From Rhizophagus irregularis (Eukaryota; Glomeromycota; Glomeromycetes; Glomerales; Glomeraceae), in the NCBI RefSeq assembly GCF_026210795.1, contig NC_089457.1, forward strand, positions 3,100,001-3,164,000: a stretch of 64,000 nucleotides of DNA, given 5' to 3'. Position numbers and translations under genes: made by a program. Positions 13,322 to 25,577 of this stretch are shown piece after piece (the stretch's first letter is position 1; each line of letters opens with the position of its first letter). The notes below the pieces were generated by a model. The model was given only the letters and a program-made list of their open reading frames with translations, did no database searches and was not told where the DNA came from.

Positions 13322-16300
13322 ATGACTACATATTTAAATTGGTTACCTTCCTTGAGCATTGGTGCTTATTTTGGGTCCGCTGGTGAAAATAGTAAACCAC
13401 AATCCCCTGTTACTCCAATACAAACAACTCAAAGTGAAAATAACAAAATGTTTGGGTTTTGGAATGAAATATTTGGGAAAGCTCCCAAAATTGAAAAGTA
13501 TTCCCCAGAAAATATAAGGTAACTTTACAATGTTCCTTCACAGAAAGGGAAAGATCGTTTATGTAATGTTAGAACGAGTGGTGATATGATCATTCATTTT
13601 ATTTGTCTAATTTAATGTATTTCCAATTTTTTTTTTGATTAGACGTCTAAGTGATCTTCTTAGAAAGCAGTCCAAAAATGGGAGCGATGATAGTATAGTT
13701 GATGTATTAAAGGAAATGACACAGGTTTTGGTTTGGGGTATGTAATAGAATGTTAGCTATATTTTTTAATTTTTTATCTTAAATAAAAATTCTTTCTTAA
13801 ACATATAGGTGATCAACACAAACCGGTTATACTTGAGTACGTGAATTTTCTTATTTTTAAAATTTAATTTAAAAAAAGTTCATCTAATGATTTATCTGTT
13901 GAATATTTTTTAGATATTTTTTTGAAAACAATATCCATGATATAATCTTAACCTTATTGAAACAAACTAAAAGTCTGCATATAACAAAACAAATATTGCA
14001 AACCATGAATATTTTATTCGAAAACATACATGATCTTACATCATTATGTAAGCAAACCATTCGAAACATACATGATTTTAAATCATTATGTAAATTTTTT
14101 GTTCTTTTTTTTTCAAAATTTCGTAAAAAAAAACAAGTGTGTTCATACTCTTTATTTTAATTTAGATTTCTTATTATCAAACAATTATGTTAATGAAATA
14201 ATATGTCATGAGTTTGATTTTTCAAATGATGAAATTTTGGCATATTATATTATATTTTTACGAACGTTATCTCTTAAGTTGGATTCAAACACATTATTTT
14301 TCTTTTTTAATGAGGTATGTTATGAAAAATAATAAAATTTAATATATAAAAGAGAAAGTTTATTAATTTATTTTTATTTCTATTTTATTAAATAGAGACA
14401 TGATGATTTTCCTCTGTAAGTTTAAAAATAATCTATAGCATCTGAGCTGGGAACGATTCGAACGTGATTCTTTCCTCAATTATCTGTTAAACGACATACA
14501 AATTATATTATTTAGTTATTCTGAAGCAATCAAATTTTTTAAGTCGGATGAGAGTATGATTCGTGCTTCTGTTCGAACTGTGACATTAAATATATTTGCC
14601 GGTATGTATTTAAGAGCATTAAGACGCGTTTATTTGGCAACATCACGTGACTTACATTGTCTTGAATTTTGTGGTTTAGTTAATGATGCGCAAATGCAAG
14701 AATTTGTTTTGGATAGGAATGCATCACCATATTTTTCGAATTTAGTTAATTTTATTTCTGACTTCTCAAGAATATTAGACGAAATAAGTGATAAACCAGA
14801 GTAAGATTTTAAATCTTATGTTAGTGATCATCTTATTCTTATTTTATCCAAGACATTCACATACTTTTTTTTTATTAGTTACTATAAGCGATATCAAACA
14901 TTTAATTATTATCTTGTCGAGCATTGTGACAATTTTTATTATATTAATGATATCATAAATCTGGAAAATGAAAGGATGAATCAAGAATTAACATCACATT
15001 TAATGGATCTTTTATTAAAACCAATTTATGCCGATAGTTTGGTGAAAAGGGAATTGCTACCGTACAAACAGGTATTTACTCACTTTTTATAAATCTTTAC
15101 CTATTGTGAGGCATCACGATAAGATTAATTTTAAATCCATTATAGACAATGCGTACAAGTTCAGTTGTAGCGCTTGCACTTTTATGTCACGTGCTTCACA
15201 TATTTCGTCATCCACCTTTAGTCACAGCGGTGGTCGCTATGCTTTTTTCTAATTCTCCAGAGTTAATGGATTATCCTCAATCTCCTAGACTCGACAATTC
15301 ATATGCAAATCCATCAACGTTATTCAAGAAGAGGAATCTCTATAGAGAGGCCATAATGGGGTTCTTGATTCCTGAAATTCCTGAAGATTCAGACCATGAT
15401 TATTTCGATATGAACACTCTACCAGCTCTTTGTTTAATATATATGTCATGTCGAAATCATGCGATTGCACCAGATATACTTTTGGCCGCAGAAGTATATC
15501 CTCAAAAATTATTAAGAACACGTCGACTTATGGTAAGCCATTATGCACTACATCGAAGTTGTTTTATGAATATGATATGTATATACAGTATATAGTTAAT
15601 AAAATATTATTTATTTCTTTAGAACTCGGTAGCATCTAGTTTTGAGGATTTGCAAAATAGCCACCACTTTTCTTCAAGGCAAGGATATTCATTTGATACA
15701 TCATCAATAGCATCATCAGCAACCTCCTCTTCACAAAGCAAACCAATATTTATGGATGATTTCGATGATGAATCTTTACATTCACCAATAAGTTCTAGAG
15801 CAGATCATGGATCATTTGCTGATGATATGGACGAAATTCCATATTCAATTCCTTCTATAAAAATAACTGAAGTCCAACCTCAGGTAAAAAGTTATCGCGC
15901 AGTGCTGGTTCAAAATATTTTGACGCTTTTATGCGTGTATTATCGTTTATGTAGACCAATAACACTTCAGGTATGGAAGTTTAAATTTTTTGTGTGTATA
16001 TATATATATTAAGAATTCAATTAACTCGAGTTAATGTAATAGATGGCCGCAGAAGTATTACTTGAACTTTTGTATTATAATGGTACAGGTGAATGTTTAA
16101 CGTTTGAGCAGACAGATATGATGAATGTATGTTGTAACATCTTGTTATATTTAGAATCCATTTTTTTTTTAAGAAAGATTTATATTTATATTTATAATTA
16201 TTTTAATTTAGAAAACTGAAAAAGAATTACAAGAAAGGGTGAAAACTTATTTCTTAAACGATTGTGAATTTCAATTAGAAGAATTTGAAAAAGCAGTCAA

Positions 16301-16935
16301 TGAATCAATGTGTATGATTATTTTTTATTAAATCTTTTGTTGAACAAACTTAATTTTTACTAAATCTGTTTAAAAATTTTGGTTTATTTTAGTTGGAGGG
16401 GATAAATACGTCGGAGAGATTATAATGAATGCAAAATTGTTATTTCCACCTCCACTATCAAGTCCACTACCGGCAATGTCCACTGATCCCTCAAAGAAAA
16501 ATTCAACCCGGCCAGAAATTTCCAATGGTAATTTAAGCTAATTGGATTAATTAAAATATACAATTTATTTGTTTTAACCTTCCTTTTATTTTTTTTTTAG
16601 AAATTATCAGAGATATTAAAACGCTCCATCTGCTTCGCCAATCTCGTTTATTATTATCAAGAAAAATGATATTAGAAGAACCACCTTTTGAGGAAGAAGA
16701 GTATATAGAAGAGGAAGATGAATATAAAGATGAATTGGTTTATCATAGTGAATTAGTTGATGAAAGATTCATTTCAGCTCATCAACAAATGTATTCTTCA
16801 ACCTCGGAAAATGGGGATGGCATAAAGGTTCGTCAAAGGAGGGATACAAAAGATTCTACTTCATCTTGGGTTACGATAAATGAATTTGATAAAAGAAAGA
16901 AATTGGTATTGGATAAACTTGGTATACAATTATAA
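13322..16935 (+). CDS. CLEC16A / Gop-1 / Ema family protein (FPL domain), 15 exons
   Basis: Exons: 13322-13518, 13643-13737, 13809-13836, 13914-14047, 14166-14314, 14396-14415, 14516-14601, 14680-14800, 14879-15071, 15146-15532, 15623-15970, 16043-16126, 16212-16311, 16393-16527, 16601-16935. All phases close into 803 codons. The FPL domain covers about residues 45-200. It shows Q.KPVILEYFFENNI, the [11 protein letters not shown]...[16 protein letters not shown] block, and [15 protein letters not shown]. Next comes a segment (FYYINDI..L..E..N..LT) also typical of the family. A Ser/Asp-rich linker precedes the C-terminal half, and the tail is very acidic ([20 protein letters not shown]). Known members act on endosomal/lysosomal membranes in endosome maturation, autophagy and mitophagy. 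Two oddities: exon 6 is only 20 nt, and the intron at 14602-14679 is 78 nt, in frame and free of stops, so a naive ORF reads straight through it. It was removed because skipping it restores the family sequence ([15 protein letters not shown]). Confidence 0.88.
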
Positions 16936-18700
16936 TTAATTAACTATTAAACTTAGAATTAAAATTTAATTGAGAGGATTAGATAATTTAATATTTATTT
17001 TAATGATCTATCTGTTAATATATATTGTAATAATAATATTTTATTAAAAGAATTTGTTATACTTTTATAATTTATATATTAATTTAAAAATTTATTTATA
17101 CAACGTGGTAAAGTTGAAAAATGGAAATTACGAATAAACTATTCAGCACATTAAATTTATTGCATGTTAATGTACTGTACAGTATTCATATCAGATTTTT
17201 TTCCGAACTCTATGCGAATTGGTCTATTTCCTATTAATATATAACGAGGAAAAAAATTCTTATGCTATTCGTAATCGATAGAATTAAGTTGGTCACTTAT
17301 AGCGTAAGCCCAAAATTCACGATCGGGGTCATGTTACTTTAAAGCGTCTCGCCGTCTCGATCACTCTGTTAATTATTAAATCTGAGTTGGAATTGATAAT
17401 TATAGATATACTGAGAAAATGGCATGCTTGGTATCATGGTAATCATAGTAATTATGTAATACAGCATATGATTCAATTGATTAATGCCCGTATGATTTTG
17501 GATTAGCGAAGTAATTACCCCAAGATAAATTAGAATATTATCTTAGATGTATCAGTTCAAGTAATAAATTCAAGTTCGCAATTATAGCATAGGCGAAATG
17601 CTATTTTTGTGCCAATCGTCTTCATAAATTTCATCGATGCAATATTTTTCTGGTGGGTTACTACGTCTAATTCTACTGCGCTACTGTGACACCAGAAAAA
17701 TTAGTATTTCTTACGCACGTAAAATCTGCTCTACATCAGGCTCGTGACTTTTAACCAATCAGACCAAAAAAAGAATGAATATTATAAAAAAAAAAATTTT
17801 TTTCCAAAATTATTATATTCATTCAAAATCGTCAGGTGTGCACAAAAATCCATAACAGGGTTAATGCGTTTGGGTTCCTATTGAATATTTAATTTAATAA
17901 TCTGTCGCAATCTTAAAAAACTTTGAATTATTTATTTATATAAAATCGGTTTAAATATAAAAAATGAAGATTGATAAAATTTGTTTTTCTTTAAAATAAA
18001 AATTATTACAAATACTTTTTTACTTTATCAGTTATCAGTTATTAGCAAGCCATTTAATATATCTATAAAAGAATTTCCCGAAAAAATTTTGAGTTAAGAC
18101 GTGTCTGTTATTTGTCATACTATTTCCAACATCTGGAAAAAGACGTTCATTTAATATCATTTCTAAAATGTATATTCATTTTTAGTTTTATTATTTGCTG
18201 CCAGTTGATGATATAAATGAAAACCTTTTAGAATTTGCAGAAGATAAAACTTTGATGACTTAAATGGAATGTATATAGGAGACTATTATTACGTACTCCA
18301 GATTTCTTTTCATATTTTTTTTTTTAGAGTTTCATTAATAATATATAATACCACTTGTTTGATACAACTATATCAACACTCAATTGTTATCTTTATATCT
18401 GCAATAAAAACGACGTTTGAAAATTTTGAAACAAAACTTGTTTTTTTCAGTACTTGAAACTCATTGTAGTAATATGAAATCACCTGCACACAATTTACAA
18501 TAAAAGAAAATATTCAATATAGGAATTCATTTAATTTCCAAAAATTGCAGATACAGTACATAATCTGACCGATCAATATAAATATTAATCGATCGATTAA
18601 AAGTAAATTAGAAGTTGATTGTGTATTTTAATTAATTGGTTCCTAAATCTTTATAATCGATGATCGATCAAATTAACCAATCATTGATCATAATCAATAT
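16936..18700. other. Intergenic region; right half begins the tandem duplication
   Basis: No gene is supported. From about 17770 onward the sequence is homologous to about 19800 onward (see the repeat entry). The 62-residue ORF at 18269-18457 has no support. Confidence 0.5.
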
Positions 18701-18867
18701 AATTATATAATTAAAATTATTAAATTCCTTAAAAATAATTACAGTATAAAGTTTGAATAGAACATAGGTATCATTTGATATCCTATTTTCGGTTATGATG
18801 TAAGAAAAACTTTATTTTTAATCTATAAATGAACGAGCGTATCAAGATGCCATGGGATTCATCAGTT

Positions 18868-18890
18868 TGATTTTATATATAAATACTATA
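18868..18890 (+). promoter_or_regulatory. Likely core promoter of small gene 1
   Basis: A TATATATAAATA run lies about 110-125 bp before the ATG at 18997, at the same relative place as TATATAAAC near 20657 in copy 2. The block just upstream (ATCAAGATGCCATG, ATCAGTTTG) is also conserved between copies. The TATA assignment is inferred from conservation and position only. Confidence 0.45.
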
Positions 18891-18996
18891 ATTCACTTCT
18901 CCTTGAAGTGTCAACCGGTATTTACTTGTACGAACTAAAAAAAACCAATCTCGTTCATGAAATTGCAAAAAAAAAGTTATCTATTCTCACGAAGCA

Positions 18997-19360
18997 ATGC
19001 CTCCAAAAATAAATCTTGCTAATCTTGCTAGAATTCCTCGACCTCGAACTCCATCTCCATCTCGAAAACCAGCATCGTCGAGTAAGTCGAGTAAGTCGAG
19101 TAAGTCGAGCAATTCGAGTAATTCGAGTAATTCGAGCAATTCGAGCAATTCGAGTAATAATATTAAGTAAGTAAGCTAAGTTTTACTCGACGATTTTCAA
19201 TAATTTCTTTAAACTTAGCATTACTTTTTTCTTTAGATATCCCAGAGGCTTAGGTAGAGTGGTTAAGGAGAAAGTTGCGAAACCTGCCACAGAAGCCGTC
19301 AAAGGAGCCACCAAAAACAAGGATTACAATGAATATTTATTTGATCGTTCTGGCATTTAA
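18997..19360 (+). CDS. Small basic Ser-rich protein, tandem copy 1
   Basis: Exon 1 is 18997-19166, the intron 19167-19236 (GTAAGT; CTTTAG), exon 2 19237-19360; 97 aa. The product is not recognised. The N-terminus starts MPPK and has a PRPRTPSPSRKP segment, an SR-like/proline-directed phosphorylation context. A simple repeat of Ser-Ser-Lys then Ser-Ser-Asn units follows (about residues 28-55, from TCGAGT/TCGAGC hexamers). The second exon encodes a basic/amphipathic segment (GLGRVVKEKVAKPATEAVKG) and ends LFDRSGI. Copy 2 shares the N-terminus, the intron position and phase, and the LxDRSGI end, which argues both are real genes. The Ser-Asn repeat is absent in copy 2, so it is a local microsatellite expansion in copy 1. 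Confidence 0.7.
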
Positions 19361-20651
19361 TTCCACTACTTACTATTCGTTTTTTTTTTATTCATTTAAC
19401 TTATAAAAGAATGTGAAGTATTATATCATCAATAAAGTATTATTATAATAATTTTTTGTTTTTTCCCGAGCAATAAACGATTTTTATCCCTTTCACATGA
19501 TATATCGTGTCAAGTGCTTGTTAGTATAATTTGCCTATTATCAATTTTACCGCGATTTTTTTTGCAAACACAAAAACGAAAAACGAAAAAAAAATAACGG
19601 AACACCTGATATTTTTTTCTGTTTTATGCTACTACACCACTGACCGTAGTATATAATACAGTCTGGCCAATAAAAAACCTTTAACTGATATGAGAACACA
19701 GAATCACATACCGGGATAAACTAAAAATTAATTTATTAGATTCGGAGCACTGGCCGTATGAATCTTATTTTATTTTGATTTATTTGACCTCTACCGAGTT
19801 TACTATGGTAATTTTTTTTTTGCCAAAGTTATTATATTTATTCAAAATACACAATAACCGGATAATACCCGGTTAATATGCGTTTAACGCGTTTAAAAGC
19901 TTATTTTGTTTCTCGCATTTAAATATTTAATGCAATCTGCAATATTTAATTTGTGCACCTTGAAAAAATTTAGTTTTAGCTTTATTTATATAATCATTTA
20001 ACAAACTTTATTTACATTCTTTATAAATAATGTAAAATCGGTTAAATATATAATAAATATAAAAAAGATTAAGATTGATAAAGAATTATTATCTTAATTT
20101 GAAAAAAAAAAATGTTTCAAGTATTCAATTAAGATATTTATGGTATTTACCTTATTAATAAGCCATTTAATCGATTAACCGATTTTTGAATTACTTTGGT
20201 TCGCACGGATTACTGTAATGAAAATTGTTATATGCTGATTGATTTCATCGTTTTGTTCATATATATTGCTTTATTTACTAATTATTTTTCTTGGAGTTAA
20301 ATTCTTAAGTTTCCAGATAAAAGTATAGCAGATGTCTTAAAAAGAATATAACAATACATAAGGTAAACATGCGCGTGTAGAATCGAAAAATTTTTATTAT
20401 ATTACTATTAACAACGCGCAAAAAAGAACACGGTGAATGGAAATTGTGATACGACAAGAAATAAATAATTACGTAAAACGCCTAATATAAAAATTGAATA
20501 GAAAATAGATGCCATTGATAACCTATTTTTGGTTGCGACATAAGAATAAACTGATTGTAAACTCTGCTTAACTCTTGAGATGTGTAGATGTGTACTTATT
20601 TTTCTTATCTATAGATGGTCGTATCAGGATGCCATGGAAATCATCAGTTTG

Positions 20652-20672
20652 GTTTTAATATATAAACACTCA
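20652..20672 (+). promoter_or_regulatory. Likely core promoter of small gene 2
   Basis: TATATAAAC about 145 bp upstream of the ATG at 20805, inside a block conserved with copy 1 (ATCAGTTTGGTTTT before it). This is inference from the conserved position; no transcription data. Confidence 0.4.
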
Positions 20673-20804
20673 TAGATCAAGAGTTAAAAAAAAAAAAAAT
20701 TACATCTCCTTGAAGAACCAGTAACATTTAAACAAATATTATTTGTACGATCTAAAAACCAATCTCGTTCTTACTTTTTCTTACTCTCACTCTCTCACGA
20801 AGCA

Positions 20805-21072
20805 ATGCCTCCAAAACCAAGTCTTCCTAGTCCTCAGCGAGTTCGAACTCCGTCTCCACCTCGTGCTCCATCACCAAGACAAAGTGATGATATTAAGTAA
20901 GTTTACTTGACAAATTTTTAATAATTTCTTTAAACTTATCAAATTCTTTTTCTTTAGTCCTCCCAAAGGTTTTGGTGGAGTGATTAATGAGAAAGTTGTG
21001 GAACCTGTCAAAGAAGCCATCAAAGACAAGGTATACACTTCTGATGATTTACTTGATCGTTCCGGCATTTAA
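20805..21072 (+). CDS. Small basic protein, tandem copy 2
   Basis: Exon 1 is 20805-20896, the intron 20897-20957 (GTAAGT; TCTTTAG), exon 2 20958-21072; 68 aa. It begins MPPKPSLPSPQR with RTPSPPRAPSPR, and the second exon reads GFGGVINEKVVEPVKEAI before ending LLDRSGI. It is paralogous to the 97-aa gene 1.8 kb upstream, with the same intron position and phase (after the second base of a codon). Function unknown. The conserved pieces are the proline-directed RTPSP site, the VxEKVxxPxxEAxK helix and the DRSGI terminus. Confidence 0.7.
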
Positions 21073-21591
21073 TTCCGCTATCTATTATTCGTTTTATTAT
21101 CCATTTAGCATAAAATTTTGCAGAATATCTTTTATCATTATTAAAGTATTGTTATTCAGAATAATTAATGTTTTAGTTTACTTGATTAATAAAATATTTT
21201 ATCTCTCTTACATGAAACCGTGTCATAGGCACCTTTTGAATAATAAATTCACTGTGCCCTTGTGATATGTGTGATACGCTCGTCCGCTCATATAATTATA
21301 GCCGCAGGTCAGATAATTTTTCTCGTAACTTTGCGAAAAGGTGGTCCATGAACAATGTGAATAAGCGGCTGAAATTTTTTCTTATGTAAATTTTTTGTCT
21401 AACTGATTCTCTGTCCTCTGACTTCGATGCGCCACGAGTCATACAATTAGCTGTGATATAGCTTTTTACTATTGTATTCTTACACACAAATATTATTAAT
21501 GAAGTTTCGCCCACAGTTTGGAGTCACGTATGATGCTTCGGAATGATACCAAATTTTTGGTTATTATTGACCACCAACAATTTAGCTGATA

Positions 21592-21870
21592 GTGCTGATC
21601 CTAAATTTTTTATCGGTTGACGAGAATCCTCCCGATCTATTTGTTAACCGATTTCGGTATTTCATTGAAAACAATTATTGGGGAACATATCAAAATAATA
21701 TATCCATGGCAGAAACGTATTTAAAGTACAAAAACTTGAAACCATTGCACGGACCAGATGTAAGAAATTTAATTATTTCTAGAGATTATATCTACTACAA
21801 TACAATAACAGATGAAGAAACAAATGGAATAATAGGCTCACGCCCAAATTATACTTACCGTCGGAATTAA
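21592..21870 (+). CDS. Hypothetical protein or gene fragment, 92 aa
   Basis: The open frame has a normal amino-acid composition (ENPPDLFVNRFRYFIENNYW, then MAETYLKYKNLKPLHGPDV) but no recognised motif. Its last five residues lie inside the inverted-repeat element that starts at about 21856, so an older gene may have been truncated by that insertion. No introns could be placed. It may be a fragment of a transposon or host gene. Confidence 0.3.
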   Translation: MLILNFLSVDENPPDLFVNRFRYFIENNYWGTYQNNISMAETYLKYKNLKPLHGPDVRNLIISRDYIYYNTITDEETNGIIGSRPNYTYRRN

Positions 21871-22097
21871 TTACGGAAGTTTATACCGTAATATATTAAA
21901 TCGTCGTAATGCCGTAATTATTTAATGCTAAATATACAAAAATTACACAAAGAAAGTAAATATTTTTTTTTTATTATGCCGAAGATAATTTGTAATCCGT
22001 AAATCTATAATGCTGATCTTGATGATTTGTTAGATATTTAAATGGTAAAATCCATATTTCGTAACGCCGTAAATTCAATTCGGCAATTCCGACGGCA
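21856..22097. mobile_element. MITE with ACCGTCGGAATT ends
   Basis: Left end ACCGTCGGAATTAATTACGG; the right end, reversed, reads GCCGTCGGAATTGCCGAATT. The terminal inverted match is about 12 bp and then decays. The interior has several CCGTAA/TTACGG motifs in both orientations. Non-coding. Confidence 0.5.
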
Positions 22098-22277
22098 CCT
22101 ATAGCCCAAATATCATAATATATCTCGCTCTCTTTGATTATGATTATTCTAATAACATTGATATTATTTGGACAACTTCAACAAATTTATAAAATTTTTC
22201 TTGTAATTGTGAGTCCAATGATCTAAATAATAACATCAAATGATTTTGGACATTAGTCATGTGCCATTTTTCATATA

Positions 22278-22475
22278 ACCCAGAAAAATTCTTCGATCAC
22301 GTGATCTGTCTTATTTATCACATAGTCACACCCCTGTCCGAGTTTCACTGTTTATATTTATCTGAGGGACTTTGATTTTTTCAAGTAGATGAAATTCTAT
22401 TTGTTACGTTTTATTCATTACATCCTAAATTCTTCGATCACGTGTCAGTGCATAACGCCGAAGAATTTTCTGGGT
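22278..22475. mobile_element. MITE with ACCCAGAAAAATTCTTCG ends
   Basis: The left ACCCAGAAAAATTCTTCG is matched by an inverted CGAAGAATTTTCTGGGT at 22459-22475. CACGTG-containing motifs (gatcacgtg) lie just inside the left end and again near the right end. About 198 bp, non-coding. Confidence 0.5.
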
Positions 22476-23638
22476 GCCGTTGGGGTAGTAGGGTTAAATG
22501 ACAAATGAATTTTCATTTAAAAATTACATCATGCACTCTCATAATTCTGGCCGGCACCATTATACAGACTCAAATGATGAATGACTAGGTCACACTCAGG
22601 CATTATTTTAAAATAGCCAAATGACCTGGGTCATTTACCATCACTGATTAATAATGAGTCTGATGTTTTTTTTAATTCCAACTTCTATTATCAGAATTTT
22701 GAAAAGTTTTATAAGAACAAATTATATCATATGTATATTCATATAACTAAATAAAATGTTATTAATCACAAAGTTTCTGTATAATCAATATTAGAACATA
22801 TTCTTATCATTATGTTTATTTCACTATAGAGTGATACTTTAGTAATACTAGGAGATAAAAGAGTGTAGTACATGCAAATTTTATTGAAGTAAATATCAAT
22901 AATATTGGTATATATGAATAAAAAAATAAAAAGAATGTAAAGATATAAGTATACATAGCTAAAATCTAAAAGTTATTTTTAAAAGTATATCTTGCATTTT
23001 TAGTCATTTCGTCCTCATTATAGTTTACACATTTTTGCATTTTTCTTAAATTATAATTTTTATGGGTATACTAATAGAATTTTCGGAAGCGCGTTTCATA
23101 ACTTGTCTGCGCCGTTATCCTACATAATCGTTATCAGTTATGTTTTATGGTTGTAGATCTCTGGTATAATGGTAAATATTATAAGATTTTCAGATTGAGG
23201 ATGGGATAACATTTGTCAATAGGAGGAATTTCATTGAAAGCAGTATTAATAAGATTTGAACATAATTGACCCAGAAATAATAAAGGTTATTGTGTGGAAA
23301 GAGAACACCATGCACCATGCTGATTGATCCTAAAGGATTTCACTAAATCCATAGTAGTGTAAATAGCAGGTAAATGAGTAGATGCAGTGATAAGACATTT
23401 TTAAGAAATTGAAAATAACTAAGTCAAATTCTTATTATATAAAAAGTTCTATGAGAAACATGTCTAGAATTCTCTCAGATTGAAATTTCATTTGATAAAT
23501 GGATTCTTCAACATCTGATGTAACATCTGAAATATAATACTCTTATATTTTTCAGTAATATTTTTATTTTGTAATTAACAATAATATATAAGCAAACTTT
23601 AGTTTCTTTAGAAATATAACTGATTTCTCTTCTAAAAT

Positions 23639-23826
23639 TACAGTCTAACCTCGATATACCGATATTCGATATACCGATATACTATTAAAAACTTGATATA
23701 CCGATAAATTTTTATTTTCCCACTATATGTAAGGACATATAAATATCGGTATATCTTTGATATAACGATATTTTCTAAAAATTTCATATATGTCCCGACA
23801 TATCGTTATATAAAGGTTTGCCTGTA
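23639..23826. mobile_element. Pogo-like MITE with ATATCG repeats
   Basis: Left end TACAGTCTAACCTCGATATA; the right end, reversed, is TACAGGCAAACCTTTATATA. The 26-bp ends share most bases and are bounded by TA. The interior is built of 'gatataccgata' repeats that are themselves near-palindromic. Same end family as 635-748 and 4273-4570. Confidence 0.65.
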
Positions 23827-24380
23827 ATAGAAATTATTTAAAGAAACTTCATCAGATTATATCTGTAGTTATAAACAACATTTTTGCAAAGTAAATAGTT
23901 TACCTGTAGGAATGATTTCTGATTTACTCTTTTTTTTAATAATAAAATAATTTTTTTTTTGTTTCAATAAAGAAAGGAAGCTTTTATATTAAAATTTTAA
24001 ATGTCATCATAAGTACGTAATGATAATCCCTTACCATCTGATTGATAATTAGCAAAGCTATTAATAAAAAATTAACATGTGAAATTATTTATAATACTTA
24101 ATAGTTAGCTCATTAGAGTAATAGTTTATTGCATAATTTATTTTGGTTTTAGAAATTTTTTTAAGAATATCAATTATTACAATATAATAATTGTAAACTG
24201 TAATTAACATATTTTAGCAGAGATATTTTGTGATTATCTAATAAAATAATATAAGGTAGCAAACTTTTAAGAGAAGATAAACAAAGTATATTGCTATTAG
24301 TCAGTAAGGCAGGTGAAACTTTTATGTGTTTTTTTATTTATTATGTTCAACTTATTGCCATTTTTCAAAATGTTGAAATC

Positions 24381-24686
24381 GATGTCAATTATGTAAGGTG
24401 GCGACAAAACACAAAAAAAAATTCAAAAACACACGAGAAAAAATATATGTAATTGTAAAATAATACAAAATCATAGAACACACTTTATTTTTTTTTTTGC
24501 TAAAAATCTGATCAAAAATCGGCAAATATCACGTGATTACTAATCAATAAATTTCAACCTTTTTAAGGTTTTACTCGTTTTAGCACAGTATGTTCTATGA
24601 TTCTGTGTTACGTTACATACATTACATGTGTTTTTTCTTGGGTTTTTTGAAACTTTTTTTTGCCACCACCTTACATGATCGACATC
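24381..24686. mobile_element. MITE with long GATGTC...TGTAAGGTGG inverted ends
   Basis: GATGTCAATTATGTAAGGTG at 24381 is matched in reverse at 24667-24686 (GATGTCGATCATGTAAGGTG). The similarity continues into A-rich sequence and an internal pair (catagaacacac / gtgttctatg-like). About 306 bp, non-coding, fold-back. Confidence 0.6.
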
Positions 24687-25577
24687 AATTTGAAAACGCA
24701 ATAAATAAAATTACGATTTAAATATGAATTTTACTTTGGTTATACTGCATTACCTTTATATTATGCAGTACAATTCTGAGTAGGAATTCTGATTGGCTTT
24801 TTGTAACATGCTCTTAATAAATACTTATATTGGTTTGGAAATTGGAATACGATTCTTTAGATACGATCACTGATCACTGATCACGACTGCACTAATTCTG
24901 GCTGGAATTATAAATTTGGCCAGAATTAAAAACAAGAACGCTATGCATATGATTTTTGATCAACGCGAAAATTTCTGATAAAGATTATCATTCGTATTAT
25001 AGATAAGGAATCATAAAATTTCGAATTTGACGTCTTAAATTACAAATTGAACAAAACTTGTAATTAACTTCTGGAAGTGAAGCCAATTTTCAATTACCAG
25101 AAAATGAATTAATGAATTTAAATGATTTATGACTTACACAGCAAGAAATTTGGTTACAGATAAAAGTTCGATCCAAATATTGATTATGATGTTCAGCAAA
25201 ATCATTATTTATTAAATTTCATTTTACTTTTTTAATTTAATTTAATTTATTTAAATATAAGATAATAAATGTAAAAATTATTATATATCAGCCGCGCAGC
25301 CCCCGACTAAAGGAATTTAATTTAGCCAACTGGTAATTAATTCCATAGAAGACATTTAGAACAAAGATTCTATTACTAACCTTATTTGGCGCAAGATTAT
25401 TAAATCATTTATTTGTATTACAATTTCGTAAACATAACCCAGCCCGATCGGCAATATTAATTAAAATTAGTGTACAAGCTGTATAATACCGGAATTTTCG
25501 GTGTTGATTAATAATGTATATAAAGGCATGTTAAAAACTTAAAAAAAAGCCTTTTTCATTAACGATTAATTTTCATC

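Larger units (their letters stand above)
17770..21250. repeat. Two diverged tandem copies of a ~2-kb segment, each with a small gene
   Basis: Copy 1 (about 17770-19490) and copy 2 (about 19800-21240) are collinear. Matching landmarks are: ttattatattcattcaaaat (17810) versus ttattatatttattcaaaat (19830); the 'aaaatcggttaaatata' block (17942 and 20034); a GATGCCAT...ATCAGTTTG block (18846 and 20627); a TATA-like TATATAAA in each; 'aaccaatctcgttc' (18943 and 20758); 'tctcacgaagcaATGCC' at the start codons; and CGTTCYGGCATTTAATTCC at the stop codons. Coding parts are better conserved than the flanks, consistent with an old duplication under some constraint. Confidence 0.75.
21873..25577. other. 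MITE-rich intergenic region
   Basis: No gene is supported over about 3.7 kb. It contains the MITEs at 21856-22097, 22278-22475, 23639-23826 and 24381-24686, plus scattered pieces with 'aattctggcc' motifs (22548, 24895). The 25535-25577 leader runs directly into kinase gene A. Confidence 0.6.

Noticed and set aside
14430-14480. tRNA-like GATTCGAAC within a CLEC16A intron
   Set aside because: No flanking acceptor, D or anticodon arms could be built.
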